In this document: piece by piece, positions 1-7,290 of the stretch
Layout of the letters: each line of letters begins with the position of its first letter
Numbering within the stretch: the stretch's first letter is position 1
Source of the DNA: Kiritimatiellales bacterium
GTDB lineage: Bacteria; Verrucomicrobiota; Kiritimatiellia; Kiritimatiellales; Pontiellaceae
DNA: 14,184 bases
Assembly: GCA_030625905.1 (NCBI GenBank)
Contig: DAOUQA010000033.1
Coordinates: forward strand, 1 to 14,184
Reading direction: 5' to 3'
The notes under the pieces: generated by a model
What the model was told of the DNA's origin: nothing
Databases searched by the model: none
What the model saw: only the letters and a program-made list of their open reading frames with translations
Translations under genes and position numbers: made by a program

Positions 1-2
1 CA

Positions 3-128
3 TTCATCCTCCAGCAACGCGGATTGAACGATTTCTTGATATTTCCCGAAGAATTGCGTATAACGCCGAATTTGCACAGGAGATGGACAGAAAAGCGGCC
101 ATGGAAGACTCGAAAAGAAAAAACATAG
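3..128 (+). CDS. Possible C-terminal tail of an upstream gene, cut by the window edge
   Basis: Frame 3 is open from the left edge to a TAG at 126-128 and would give about 41 residues ending in a very basic stretch (RRWTEKRPWKTRKEKT). Its third codon positions are about half G/C, nearer to the neighbouring genes than frame 2 over the same bases. If real it would overlap the exosortase start by about 28-46 bp, comparable with the 31-bp overlap between the exosortase and the next gene. No family is recognisable. Frame 2 is also open from the edge into the exosortase, so these bases could instead encode an extended exosortase N-terminus. The choice between them is uncertain. Confidence 0.3.
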   Translation, partial: FILQQRGLNDFLIFPEELRITPNLHRRWTEKRPWKTRKEKT

Positions 129-1075
129 TGATTTGGAGCGACCGCTGGAGGCTGGGGGCGCTATCGCGGGAGGAACTGGTGAATATCGGCTTTGCCTCGA
201 TACTCATCGGGATGCTTTTCCTGATGTTTCATCTGCTCGGCAACACGGTTGAAAATGTAAGTAGCCGATCGGCCTTTACCTGGATGATCGCCCGCTGGGG
301 CGACAAGGTTTCGTTCGGTGCGGACTACTCGCACGGATATTTGATTCCTTTTGTGAGCTTGGGTATTATTTGGTACAAGCGCGCAGAATTTTTTGCGGCA
401 AAGAAGAATATTTGCGTCGTTGGGCTTTACGTCATCATGGCGGCCTTGGTCATGCATTGGCTGGGTGCAAAGATGCAGCAGACCCGTATTTCATTGATCA
501 GCCTGATTCTCCTTATCTGGGGAATCCCTTTCTATTTCATGGGCTGGCAGGTTGCCAAGTTGCTGATATTTCCTTGCGCCTACCTGATCTTCTGCGTTCC
601 GCTCAACTTTTTGGACTCACTCTCCTTCCCTTTGCAGCAGGCGGCCACGGGCATCGCCTACAACGTACTCAACGGGATTGGCCTCGAGTGCAAGCGCGTT
701 GGCACGCAGCTGATATCGCCCTACTTTCAGCTAAACGTGGAGGCGCCGTGCTCAGGGCTGCGCTCCCTGCTGGCCATGACCGCCTTGACGGCGGTCTATG
801 CCTATTCCACGCAAAAAACATTCATCAAGAAGTGGCTGTTGTTTTGCCTTTCCATTCCGATCGCGGTGGCGGGTAACATTGGCCGTATTATTTCGATTGC
901 GGTGGTGTCGATTGTTTCGGGGCAGAAACTGGGCGCCGGTCTCTACCACGACTGGTCGGGCTACGTACTCTTTACCGTGGCCATCAGCCTGATGGTTGCG
1001 ACGGCCAAGCTGCTTAACATCAACTATCGGGAGTTGTTCTCAACATGGAAAAAAGCATATTTAAACCATTCCTGA
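83..1075 (+). CDS. xrt: Exosortase/archaeosortase family transpeptidase
   Basis: This is a polytopic inner-membrane cysteine protease/transpeptidase of the exosortase family. Such enzymes are thought to cut C-terminal sorting signals (PEP-CTERM and relatives) and are linked to exopolysaccharide export. About eight hydrophobic helices are visible near residues 34-53, 84-98, 110-128, 135-152, 155-173, 225-241, 251-277 and 293-312. The three family residues are present: Cys223 in APCSGLRS, Arg268 in GNIGRI and His289 in LYHDWSGY; the N-terminal SHGYLIPF is also typical. The gene overlaps its EpsI-type partner by 31 bp. The start is uncertain: the ATG at 83 has AGGAG directly against it, the ATG at 101 has only a weak site, and the frame stays open to the window edge. 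The exosortase subtype cannot be assigned by eye, and no substrate with a sorting signal is visible in the window. Confidence 0.9.
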   Translation: MDRKAAMEDSKRKNIVIWSDRWRLGALSREELVNIGFASILIGMLFLMFHLLGNTVENVSSRSAFTWMIARWGDKVSFGADYSHGYLIPFVSLGIIWYKRAEFFAAKKNICVVGLYVIMAALVMHWLGAKMQQTRISLISLILLIWGIPFYFMGWQVAKLLIFPCAYLIFCVPLNFLDSLSFPLQQAATGIAYNVLNGIGLECKRVGTQLISPYFQLNVEAPCSGLRSLLAMTALTAVYAYSTQKTFIKKWLLFCLSIPIAVAGNIGRIISIAVVSIVSGQKLGAGLYHDWSGYVLFTVAISLMVATAKLLNINYRELFSTWKKAYLNHS

Positions 1076-1842
1076 CCCTAGTGGTCCTCATGGTGCTCAC
1101 TTCGCTGGCATTGGCCTTCACCGTGGATGTCATGTTGAACGATGCGCCCGGCGTGGTCATGAAGCTACCCGAGACGCTGAATGGCTGGGTTGGTAACGAG
1201 CTGCGCTTTTGCCACAACGAGGCGTGCTATTCGAAAACGGCTGGCCAGGGGCAGTACTATATCCGCGACCTCGAGTTGCCGGACATTTGCCCGGACTGCG
1301 GCGAAAACCTCTACACCATGAGCTGGGCGGAATACGGCGTGTTGCCGAAGGATACCGAGTTCGTGAAATCGGCCTACACCAACGAAGCCGGCGGGCGCAT
1401 ATTTTCCTCGATCGTCCTGTCGGGGCAGGAGCGCAACTCGATCCACCGCCCCCAGCGTTGCCTAAAGGGACAAGGAAACGCAATAATGAACGAACACATC
1501 ATCGAAGTTTCGATGGTAGGGCGGAAAGCGCTGGATGTGTCCGTCATTGAAACCGAGCGCATTTACAACACGGAAGAGGGGCAGCAGACCTACTACGGCT
1601 ACTATGCCTATTGGTTCGTGGGGCAGGATCGCGAAACGGCATCGCACTATGCCCGCATGTTTTGGCTGGGCTGGGATCGTATTGTGCGCAGTATCTCGCA
1701 CCGCTGGGCCTACATCGCCGTGTCCGGGAAACGCGAGGCGGAAGGCCACGAATACGAAAAAGAGATCGCCGATTTCGTGGGAACCCTCTATCCCTTGATT
1801 CTTGTCAATAATAGCAAACTCAGAGGGACGTCGGCTCCGTAA
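1045..1842 (+). CDS. epsI: EpsI-type exosortase-associated protein with a four-cysteine insert
   Basis: The 265-residue protein has one N-terminal membrane anchor (about residues 8-28) and a periplasmic domain. EpsI-type domains are usually encoded next to, or fused to, exosortases, and their role in exopolysaccharide export or sorting is not firmly known. Family features seen are LPETLNGWVG near residue 41 and the conserved His/Cys segment HRPQRCL (His134, Cys139), which corresponds to the family's H-S/R-P-x-x-C-L. Four extra cysteines, Cys56, Cys61, Cys82 and Cys85 (the last two in ICPDCG), look like a small zinc-ribbon insert and are not something I associate with ordinary EpsI. The start lies inside the exosortase gene, with GGGAG about 11 bp upstream, implying coupled expression. 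A terminator follows at 1870-1903. Confidence 0.75.
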   Translation: MEKSIFKPFLTLVVLMVLTSLALAFTVDVMLNDAPGVVMKLPETLNGWVGNELRFCHNEACYSKTAGQGQYYIRDLELPDICPDCGENLYTMSWAEYGVLPKDTEFVKSAYTNEAGGRIFSSIVLSGQERNSIHRPQRCLKGQGNAIMNEHIIEVSMVGRKALDVSVIETERIYNTEEGQQTYYGYYAYWFVGQDRETASHYARMFWLGWDRIVRSISHRWAYIAVSGKREAEGHEYEKEIADFVGTLYPLILVNNSKLRGTSAP

Positions 1843-1869
1843 TCTCCCTGCCTTGGAAGTTGCGCCGCT

Positions 1870-1903
1870 GCCCGCATGTTTTTATAGTGCGGGCTTTGTT
1901 TTT
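1870..1903 (+). terminator. Intrinsic terminator or attenuator between epsI and gatC
   Basis: There is a perfect 7-bp stem, GCCCGCA (1870-1876) with TGCGGGC (1888-1894), an 11-base loop and the T-rich tail TTTGTTTTT (1895-1903). It closes the exosortase/EpsI unit. Only 18 bases separate the tail from the gatC ATG, leaving no room for a complete gatC promoter after it. The hairpin is therefore either leaky or lies inside the gatC leader. Confidence 0.8.
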
Positions 1904-1921
1904 GGAAGAAGAGGGAGATAA

Positions 1922-2218
1922 ATGTCTGAAGCAAAAGAAGGAATGGATGTCGGCTATGTGGCGCATCTTGCGCGCATCGATCTGACCGAAGAGGAAACCG
2001 CGCTTTTTCAAGGGCAGCTTGATCAGGTGTTGCACTATGTCGAGCAACTCGACGAACTCGATGTCGGCGACGTCGAACCCACGGCCCACGCGATCCCCGT
2101 CTACAATGTCCTCCGCAAGGACGAAGTCGGCCAAAGCCTCGACCATGCCGACGTCATCGCCAACGCGCCCGCCGCCACCGATGGCGAAGTCCGCGTCCCC
2201 AAAATCATCGATCAGTAG
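1922..2218 (+). CDS. gatC: Asp-tRNA(Asn)/Glu-tRNA(Gln) amidotransferase subunit C
   Basis: This is the small subunit of the GatCAB amidotransferase. It wraps around and stabilises the GatA-GatB complex in the cytoplasm. The 98-residue length is normal. The N-terminal helix VAHLARIDLTEEE, the segment YVEQLDELDVGDVEPTAHA and the C-terminal GEVRVPKII match the family throughout. A good ribosome binding site (GAGGGAG) lies about 6 bp before the ATG. The gene is followed by gatA, but after a 206-bp gap with a strong hairpin rather than the usual close spacing. Together with gatA and gatB this indicates that the organism makes Gln-tRNA(Gln) and/or Asn-tRNA(Asn) indirectly; which substrate applies cannot be told from the window. 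Confidence 0.95.
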   Translation: MSEAKEGMDVGYVAHLARIDLTEEETALFQGQLDQVLHYVEQLDELDVGDVEPTAHAIPVYNVLRKDEVGQSLDHADVIANAPAATDGEVRVPKIIDQ

Positions 2219-2424
2219 AAGAAATAAACCGCGCCTTGGAGCAAAGCGGAAAGATAATTTTCGGAACGAAAATAGTGAATAACGAGAACGGTTCATGGAC
2301 GCAGATGAACACGAATAAATGACCAACGGATTAATGTAAATGGGATTATTATGTGCCGATATCCTATTTACATTAATCCGTTGCTATTCAATCTCTAGTG
2401 TAAACAGGTGAAACGAAAAATATT
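2219..2424. repeat. gatC-gatA spacer: decamer-like repeat plus a long perfect hairpin
   Basis: The spacer holds two structures. At about 2299-2323 there are near-decamer units of the ACGCAGATGA / ACACGAATAA kind, related to those before parA. Directly after them is a perfect 18-bp inverted repeat: CAACGGATTAATGTAAAT at 2324-2341 with its complement at 2366-2383. The pairing extends by GGGAT/ATCCT (2342-2346 with 2361-2365, one G-U), so a transcript could form a 23-bp stem with a 14-base loop. No T-run follows, so it is not a standard terminator. No ORF with coding character is visible. Confidence 0.85.
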
Positions 2425-3888
2425 ATGGCTGATCTACACAAGCTGACGATTGCCGAACTTTCTGAAAAACTGGCGGCTGGCGAATGCACTTCGGTGGAGG
2501 TCGTCAACGATGTGCTGGCATCCATCGATACCACCGACGGGAAAGTCGGAGCCTACCTGACCATCGACCGCAACTCCGCGCTAGAGCAGGCCAAGGCCGC
2601 CGATGGAGCGCGCACGGCCGGGAAGGAACTTCCTCTGCTTGGAATCCCGGTCGCGATAAAGGATCTGCTCAATGTCAAGGGGCAGCCGTGTACCTGCTCA
2701 TCGAAGATTCTCGAAGGCTACACCGCGCCGTACGATGCCACCGTCATCGCCAAGCTTCGCGAAGCCGGGGCGGTGTTGCTTGGCCGTGTCAACATGGACG
2801 AATTCGCGATGGGTTCGAGCACGGAAAACGCCGCGCTCGGAAAGACCTCCAACCCGTGGAATTCCGATCACGTACCCGGCGGTTCCTCCGGCGGTTCCGC
2901 CGCCTGCGTTGCGGCTGACGAAGCGATCGCCGCGCTCGGTTCCGATACGGGCGGTTCCATCCGCCAGCCCGCCGCCTTCTGCGGCTGTGTCGGCGTCAAG
3001 CCAACCTATGGCCGCGTGTCGCGCTATGGCCTGACCGCCTTCGCCTCATCGCTCGACCAGATTGGCCCGCTGGCCAAAACCGTTAAAGATTCGGCCATCC
3101 TGCTCGAAGTCCTCTGCGGCCACGACAAGATGGATTCGTCGTCCATCGATATGGAGGTTCCGGCTTTTGGCAGGAACCTTTCCGATGACACTTCATTGGC
3201 AGGTATGAAGCTTGGGCTGCCGAAGGAATATTTTGTGGAGGGAATGGATCCCGAAGTCGAAAAAGCCGTACGCGACGCCGTTGGGCACTGCAAAAGCCTC
3301 GGCGCGGAAATTGTCGATGTCAGTCTGCCGCACTCCAAATACGCCATTGCGGTCTACTACATTATTGCCACCGCCGAAGCCTCGGCCAATCTGGCGCGTT
3401 TCGATGGAATTCGCTACGGCCTGCGCATCGATGGGAAGAATCCGCTTGAACTCTATGGAAAAACCCGTGCGGCGGGCTTTGGTGCGGAGGTCAAGCGCCG
3501 GGTCATCCTCGGAACCTATGTGCTCAGCAGTGGCTACTACGATGCATACTACAAGCGCGCGCAGAAAGTCCGTACGCTGATCCGCAACGATTTCACCGAA
3601 GCGTTCAAACAGTGTGACGCCATTCTCGCACCGGTCACGCCGACCCCGGCCTACAAACTCGGCGAAAAGACGGACGATCCGCTGAAGATGTATCTCGACG
3701 ATATCCTCACCACGCCCGTCAACCTTGCCGGCAACTGTGCGCTGTCGCTACCCTGCGGTTTCTCGTCCACCGGCCTGCCCATTGGTCTTCAAATCATCGG
3801 CGACTCGTTCGCCGAGGAAACCATCCTTAAAGTCGGCCACGCCTACGAACAAACCACCGAATGGCATAAGCAAAAACCGGGATTATAA
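2425..3888 (+). CDS. gatA: Asp-tRNA(Asn)/Glu-tRNA(Gln) amidotransferase subunit A
   Basis: This is the glutaminase subunit of GatCAB. It is an amidase-signature enzyme that hydrolyses glutamine and passes ammonia through a channel to GatB. The Ser-cisSer-Lys triad is intact: Lys79 in GIPVAIKD, cis-Ser154 in GGSSGGSAA and nucleophile Ser178 in SDTGGSIRQPA, at the same numbers I recall for Staphylococcus aureus GatA. The C-terminal segment LSLPCGFSSTGLPIGLQIIG is also typical, and 487 residues is normal. The ribosome binding site is weak (AGGTGA about 12 bp before the ATG). The gene is followed not by gatB but by a repeat-bounded GxxExxY gene starting 36 bp after the stop. Confidence 0.97.
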   Translation: MADLHKLTIAELSEKLAAGECTSVEVVNDVLASIDTTDGKVGAYLTIDRNSALEQAKAADGARTAGKELPLLGIPVAIKDLLNVKGQPCTCSSKILEGYTAPYDATVIAKLREAGAVLLGRVNMDEFAMGSSTENAALGKTSNPWNSDHVPGGSSGGSAACVAADEAIAALGSDTGGSIRQPAAFCGCVGVKPTYGRVSRYGLTAFASSLDQIGPLAKTVKDSAILLEVLCGHDKMDSSSIDMEVPAFGRNLSDDTSLAGMKLGLPKEYFVEGMDPEVEKAVRDAVGHCKSLGAEIVDVSLPHSKYAIAVYYIIATAEASANLARFDGIRYGLRIDGKNPLELYGKTRAAGFGAEVKRRVILGTYVLSSGYYDAYYKRAQKVRTLIRNDFTEAFKQCDAILAPVTPTPAYKLGEKTDDPLKMYLDDILTTPVNLAGNCALSLPCGFSSTGLPIGLQIIGDSFAEETILKVGHAYEQTTEWHKQKPGL

Positions 3889-3891
3889 GAA

Positions 3892-4330
3892 TTTACCACA
3901 GAGGGCACTGAGGATCACAGAGGATGGACCTTAATCAGATTACGGAAAAAATCATCGGAGCGGCTATGAAGGTGCATTCGGCCTTGGGGCCGGGGCTTCT
4001 TGAAAGTGCCTATCAGGCTTGTTTGTTTCGGGAGCTGGAAAAGCAGGGACTTTCTGTTTTATCAGAGGTCGTTCTTCCCGTGGTTTATGATGGAGAAACC
4101 ATTGATGTTGGGTATCGGATGGATTTGTTGGTTGAAGACCAGGTTGTCGTCGAGTTGAAAGCCGTTGATAAGGTTCTCCCGATCCATGAAGCACAACTCA
4201 TCACCTATTTGAAGCTGAGTAATAAGAAGGTGGGTTTACTCATCAATTTTAATGTTTTGCATCTCAAGGACGGCATAACACGCAGAGCCAATTAAACCTC
4301 CGTGTTCCTCCGTGCCCTCTTGTGGTGAAA
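3892..4330 (+). mobile_element. GxxExxY cassette bounded by inverted repeats, inside the gat operon
   Basis: Two imperfect inverted arms enclose one gene. The left arm is 3892-3923 and the right arm 4297-4330. Aligning the left arm with the reverse complement of the right gives 29 of 32 identical positions and two single-base gaps. Each arm is built of about three near-decamers (left: CACAGAGGG, CACTGAGGAT, CACAGAGG; right on its reverse strand: CACAAGAGGG, CACGGAGGAA, CACGGAGG). The left arm ends on the base before the start codon and the right arm begins one base after the stop, so the unit contains nothing but the gene. No transposase and no clear target duplication are seen. Calling it mobile is an inference from its form and position. 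Confidence 0.55.
3924..4295 (+). CDS. GxxExxY protein (PD-(D/E)XK nuclease-like, unknown function)
   Basis: The 123-residue protein carries the family's naming motif as GLLESAY (residues 24-30) within HSALGPGLLESAY. It also has a PD-(D/E)XK-like core: Asp in YRMDLLVE, then VVVELKA with its Glu and Lys, and a Gln in HEAQLITYLKL. GxxExxY proteins are small, widespread in PVC and Bacteroidetes-type genomes, and of unproved function; the fold suggests a nuclease. The ATG lies directly against the left repeat arm, which also supplies the probable ribosome binding site (GAGG at 3910-3913, about 10 bp upstream). The gene is complete with no frameshift. Its codons are less G/C-rich at third positions than those of gatA and gatB (for example GTTGATAAG, TTTAATGTT), consistent with a separate history. 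Confidence 0.88.
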   Translation: MDLNQITEKIIGAAMKVHSALGPGLLESAYQACLFRELEKQGLSVLSEVVLPVVYDGETIDVGYRMDLLVEDQVVVELKAVDKVLPIHEAQLITYLKLSNKKVGLLINFNVLHLKDGITRRAN

Positions 4331-4344
4331 AAGGATTACGCACT

Positions 4345-5772
4345 ATGAAATACGAAGCAACGATTGGCTTGGAAACGCATATCATGCAGAAGACGGCATC
4401 GAAAATGTTCTGTGCCTGCAAATATGAGTATGGCGCGGCACCGAATACGCACGTCTGTCCGGTCTGCCTCGGTTATCCCGGCGCACTGCCGGTCATGAAC
4501 GAGAAGGCGATCGAGCTTTGCTGCAAGGCGGGGCTGCTGCTGGGGTGCGAGATCAATCCGTGCAGCAAGTGGGATCGCAAGAACTATTTCTATCCCGACA
4601 TGGCGAAGAACTACCAGATCACACAGGCCGACGAACCACTTTGCCTTGGTGGTGAGTTGGAGGTCGATGTCGACGGCGAAATGAAAACCTTCACGCTTGA
4701 GCGCATCCATCAGGAGGAAAACGCGGCCAAGAACACGCATGTTGCGGGTGCGAGCCTGGTCGACTACAACCGCGCCGGTACCGCGCTGATGGAGATTGTC
4801 TCCAATCCCTGCATGCACTCGTCGGCCGATGCGCTGGCCTATCTCGTTGCGCTCAAGCAGATCATGGAATATGGCGGTATTTCCGACTGCAATCCTGAAA
4901 AAGGACAGATCCGCTCCGATGTGAATGTGTCCGTTCGCCCAGTTGGGCAAGAGGAACTGGGTTCCAAGGTCGAGATCAAGAACATGAACTCCTTCGCTTT
5001 CATCCAGCAGGCAATCGAATACGAGATTGATCGCCAGACCGATTTATTGGAAGCGGGCGGAGCGGTTGTGCAGGAAACGCGCGGGTTCGATTCCGACCGC
5101 GGCGAAACCTTCAGCCAGCGCACCAAGGAAAACGCGCACGACTATCGCTACTTCCCCGAACCCGACCTCATGCCCGTCAAGATTTCCGCCGAACAGGTGG
5201 AGCAATGGCGCTCCGAATTGCCCGAGCTCCCGGCGCAGCGCCGCGAGCGTTATGTGAAGGAGCTGAGCCTGCCGGAATACGATGCCGGCGTACTGACGGC
5301 CGACAAAATAATCTCCGATTATTTTGATGAAATTATCATGAAAGCAGATCATCCGAAGCTGGTTTCCAACCTCGTTATGGGGAAGGGCATGAGCTGGATG
5401 AATGAAATCGGGCAAGCAGAGTATCTCTCAATCATGACGCCTGCAGTAACCGGTGAGGTGGTCGGGCTGGTTGCCAAAAAGGTAATCAGCAACAACGCAA
5501 TGAACGAACTCGTGGATATTCTCGTTGAGCGCAAGGGGGGAGACCCGAAGGCCATTGTCGAAGAGAAGGGCATGGCACAGGTTTCCAACGACTCCGCACT
5601 GGAGGGCTGGGCCGACGAGGCCATCGCCGCTAACCCGAAACCCGTCGAGGAATACAAGGCCGGAAATACCGCTTCGATCAATTTCCTGATGGGGCAGGTG
5701 ATGAAGGCGAGTCGCGGCAAGGCTAATCCCGGCGCCGTCATGCAGGTACTCAAGCAAAAACTGGATGGCTAG
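4345..5772 (+). CDS. gatB: Asp-tRNA(Asn)/Glu-tRNA(Gln) amidotransferase subunit B
   Basis: This is the kinase/transamidase and tRNA-binding subunit of GatCAB. It phosphorylates the misacylated Glu or Asp and amidates it with ammonia from GatA. The N-terminal YEATIGLETH, PGALPVMN, the HQEENAAK segment, SNPCMHS and QIRSDVNVSV match the catalytic cradle. The C-terminal 140 or so residues form the helical and YqeY-like tail ending in VMQVLKQKL. Cys23 and Cys25 (MFCACK) with Cys38 and Cys41 (VCPVCLG) form a complete four-cysteine zinc site, present in only some GatBs. The ATG at 4345 is preferred: AAAAAGGA lies about 10 bp upstream and the protein (475 residues) then has normal length. An in-frame GTG at 4312 lies inside the repeat arm and is rejected as a start. 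Confidence 0.97.
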   Translation: MKYEATIGLETHIMQKTASKMFCACKYEYGAAPNTHVCPVCLGYPGALPVMNEKAIELCCKAGLLLGCEINPCSKWDRKNYFYPDMAKNYQITQADEPLCLGGELEVDVDGEMKTFTLERIHQEENAAKNTHVAGASLVDYNRAGTALMEIVSNPCMHSSADALAYLVALKQIMEYGGISDCNPEKGQIRSDVNVSVRPVGQEELGSKVEIKNMNSFAFIQQAIEYEIDRQTDLLEAGGAVVQETRGFDSDRGETFSQRTKENAHDYRYFPEPDLMPVKISAEQVEQWRSELPELPAQRRERYVKELSLPEYDAGVLTADKIISDYFDEIIMKADHPKLVSNLVMGKGMSWMNEIGQAEYLSIMTPAVTGEVVGLVAKKVISNNAMNELVDILVERKGGDPKAIVEEKGMAQVSNDSALEGWADEAIAANPKPVEEYKAGNTASINFLMGQVMKASRGKANPGAVMQVLKQKLDG

Positions 5773-5903
5773 AAAAAACTGAAGGGCTACGTGCTACATG
5801 GTTGGAAGAGCGGCCAACAGGCTTTACTAATGGTTTTCGGAAAAGAACTACATTTCTTTAAACACTCGATGGTGTGGGGTGCTTGGAAATAGCGAAAACC
5901 GCT

Positions 5904-5931
5904 TTGCGCAAAGAGGGTGGTTCGGTATAGT
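5904..5931 (+). promoter_or_regulatory. Weak candidate promoter before the DUF4870 gene
   Basis: TTGCGC (5904-5909), a 16-bp spacer and TATAGT (5926-5931) precede the ATG by about 30 bp. The -10 box is a good match and the -35 a poor one. The rest of the 5773-5960 gap shows only a 5-bp stem at 5801-5818 and no coding signal. Confidence 0.3.
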
Positions 5932-5960
5932 TCCTCCTGATTGATCCAAAGGGGACTGCC

Positions 5961-6374
5961 ATGGAAAACAATGAATCCCAGAATGTCAACGAGGCTGAAT
6001 TCGAACCTGTTCCCAGCGGCCCTGCCGGTCCGTCCAGAACCGAGCGCCAGTGGGCGATGGGCTGCCATCTGATTGCACTGTGCGGAATCGTGGTTCCTGT
6101 CCCCTCTGCAAATCTTCTGGGGCCATTGATTCTTTGGTTGATCAAACGCGAGGATGGAGCCTTCATTGATGATCAGGGCAAGGAGTCGCTGAATTTTCAA
6201 ATCAGCCTGTTTATCTATGCCCTTGCTTGCTTGGTGCTGGCCGTAATCGGCATTGGCATCTTCTTGCTGTTTCCGCTGGCTCTTTTTGGTTTGGTTTGCG
6301 TAATCATTGCTGCCATCAAGGCCAGCGAGGGCGTTGTATTCCGCTACCCGGCCTGCATTCGTTTTATTAAATAG
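5961..6374 (+). CDS. DUF4870 family small membrane protein
   Basis: The 137-residue protein has a polar Pro/Glu-rich N-terminus of about 28 residues followed by hydrophobic segments near 34-61, 80-100 and 102-120. The family pattern is visible: ERQWAMGCHL, then GPLILWLIKRED, then FIDDQGKESLNFQIS. DUF4870 (Tic20-like) proteins are inner-membrane proteins of unknown function. AGGGG lies about 6 bp before the ATG. The gene is 19 bp upstream of folD on the same strand, so the two are probably co-transcribed, though no functional link is known. Confidence 0.88.
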   Translation: MENNESQNVNEAEFEPVPSGPAGPSRTERQWAMGCHLIALCGIVVPVPSANLLGPLILWLIKREDGAFIDDQGKESLNFQISLFIYALACLVLAVIGIGIFLLFPLALFGLVCVIIAAIKASEGVVFRYPACIRFIK

Positions 6375-6393
6375 GAAACTATAAGGGAAATTT

Positions 6394-7281
6394 ATGAGCG
6401 CAAAGATTATTGATGGGAAGCAGATTGCCGCGGATATCCGCGAGGAGCTGAAAACGACGGTTGCCGGACTAAAGGAGAAGGGGATTGTCCCCGGCCTTGG
6501 CGTGATTCTCGTAGGGGCGGATCCGGCATCGCAGTCGTATGTGACGGCCAAGGAGCGTGCCTGCGAAAACATTGGCATCTATTCCGACGACAACCGGCTT
6601 TCGGCCGAGACCTCGCAGGAGGAACTGCTGGCGCTGGTGGACAAGATGAACAACGACCCGAAGATCAACGGTATTCTGGTGCAGCTTCCGCTGCCGAAGC
6701 AGATCGACGAGGCCACTGTGCTGCTGGCCATCGATCCGGAGAAGGATGTGGATGGGTTCCACCCGATGAACGTCGGCAAGATGATGGTTGGCGAGGATAC
6801 GTTCCTGCCGTGCACCCCGCATGGGATCGTGCAGATGCTCGCCCGTAGCGGTGTCGAAACTTCCGGGGCGCACGTCGTCGTGATCGGTCGCAGCAATATT
6901 GTCGGCAAGCCGGTCGCCAATATGCTGCTTCAGAAAAAAGAGGGGGCAAACGCCACCGTCACGCTCTGCCATACCCGCACGAAGGATGTCGGCCACTTTA
7001 CCCGCCAGGCGGATATCATCATTGCGGCATCCGGCTGGCCGAATACCGTTACCGCCGATATGGTCAAGGAAGGTGCGGTAGTGATCGATGTGGGCGTGAA
7101 CCGGGTGGATGATCCCAGCCGCGAGCGCGGCTACCGTTTGGTGGGCGATGTTGATTTCGACGCCGTGAAGGAAAAGGCTTCGATGATTACGCCGGTGCCC
7201 GGTGGCGTCGGCCCGATGACGATCACGATGCTTCTCTACAACACGGTGGAGTCGGCCAAGCGCGCAAATGGAATGGATTGA
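6394..7281 (+). CDS. folD: Bifunctional methylenetetrahydrofolate dehydrogenase/cyclohydrolase
   Basis: FolD interconverts 5,10-methylene-, methenyl- and 10-formyl-tetrahydrofolate in cytoplasmic one-carbon metabolism, feeding purines and formyl-Met-tRNA. Catalytic Tyr49 and Lys53 lie in SYVTAKERACE, and the substrate-binding Asp lies in KDVDGFHP (118-124). The NADP site is GRSNIVGKP (165-173), and the family signature PVPGGVGPMT is at 267-276. The length of 295 residues is close to usual, with a short insertion (KKEGANATVT) after the Rossmann helix. AAGGGA precedes the ATG by about 6 bp. Confidence 0.97.
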   Translation: MSAKIIDGKQIAADIREELKTTVAGLKEKGIVPGLGVILVGADPASQSYVTAKERACENIGIYSDDNRLSAETSQEELLALVDKMNNDPKINGILVQLPLPKQIDEATVLLAIDPEKDVDGFHPMNVGKMMVGEDTFLPCTPHGIVQMLARSGVETSGAHVVVIGRSNIVGKPVANMLLQKKEGANATVTLCHTRTKDVGHFTRQADIIIAASGWPNTVTADMVKEGAVVIDVGVNRVDDPSRERGYRLVGDVDFDAVKEKASMITPVPGGVGPMTITMLLYNTVESAKRANGMD

Positions 7282-7290
7282 ACGAAAAAA

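Noticed and set aside
3892..3923. CRISPR-like reading of the decamer arms and other repeat islands
   Set aside because: Units are adjacent and degenerate, without spacers of constant length, and no cas gene is present.
4312..4344. GTG at 4312 as the gatB start
   Set aside because: It lies in the GxxExxY right arm; the extra residues are not gatB-like, and the ATG at 4345 has a ribosome binding site and gives a normal N-terminus.
5801..5818. GTTGG/CCAAC hairpin after gatB as a terminator
   Set aside because: The stem is only 5 bp and no T-run follows.
5787..6578. 263-residue minus-strand ORF across the DUF4870 gene and the start of folD
   Set aside because: It lies antisense to two well-supported genes, has low-complexity composition and no family motif.
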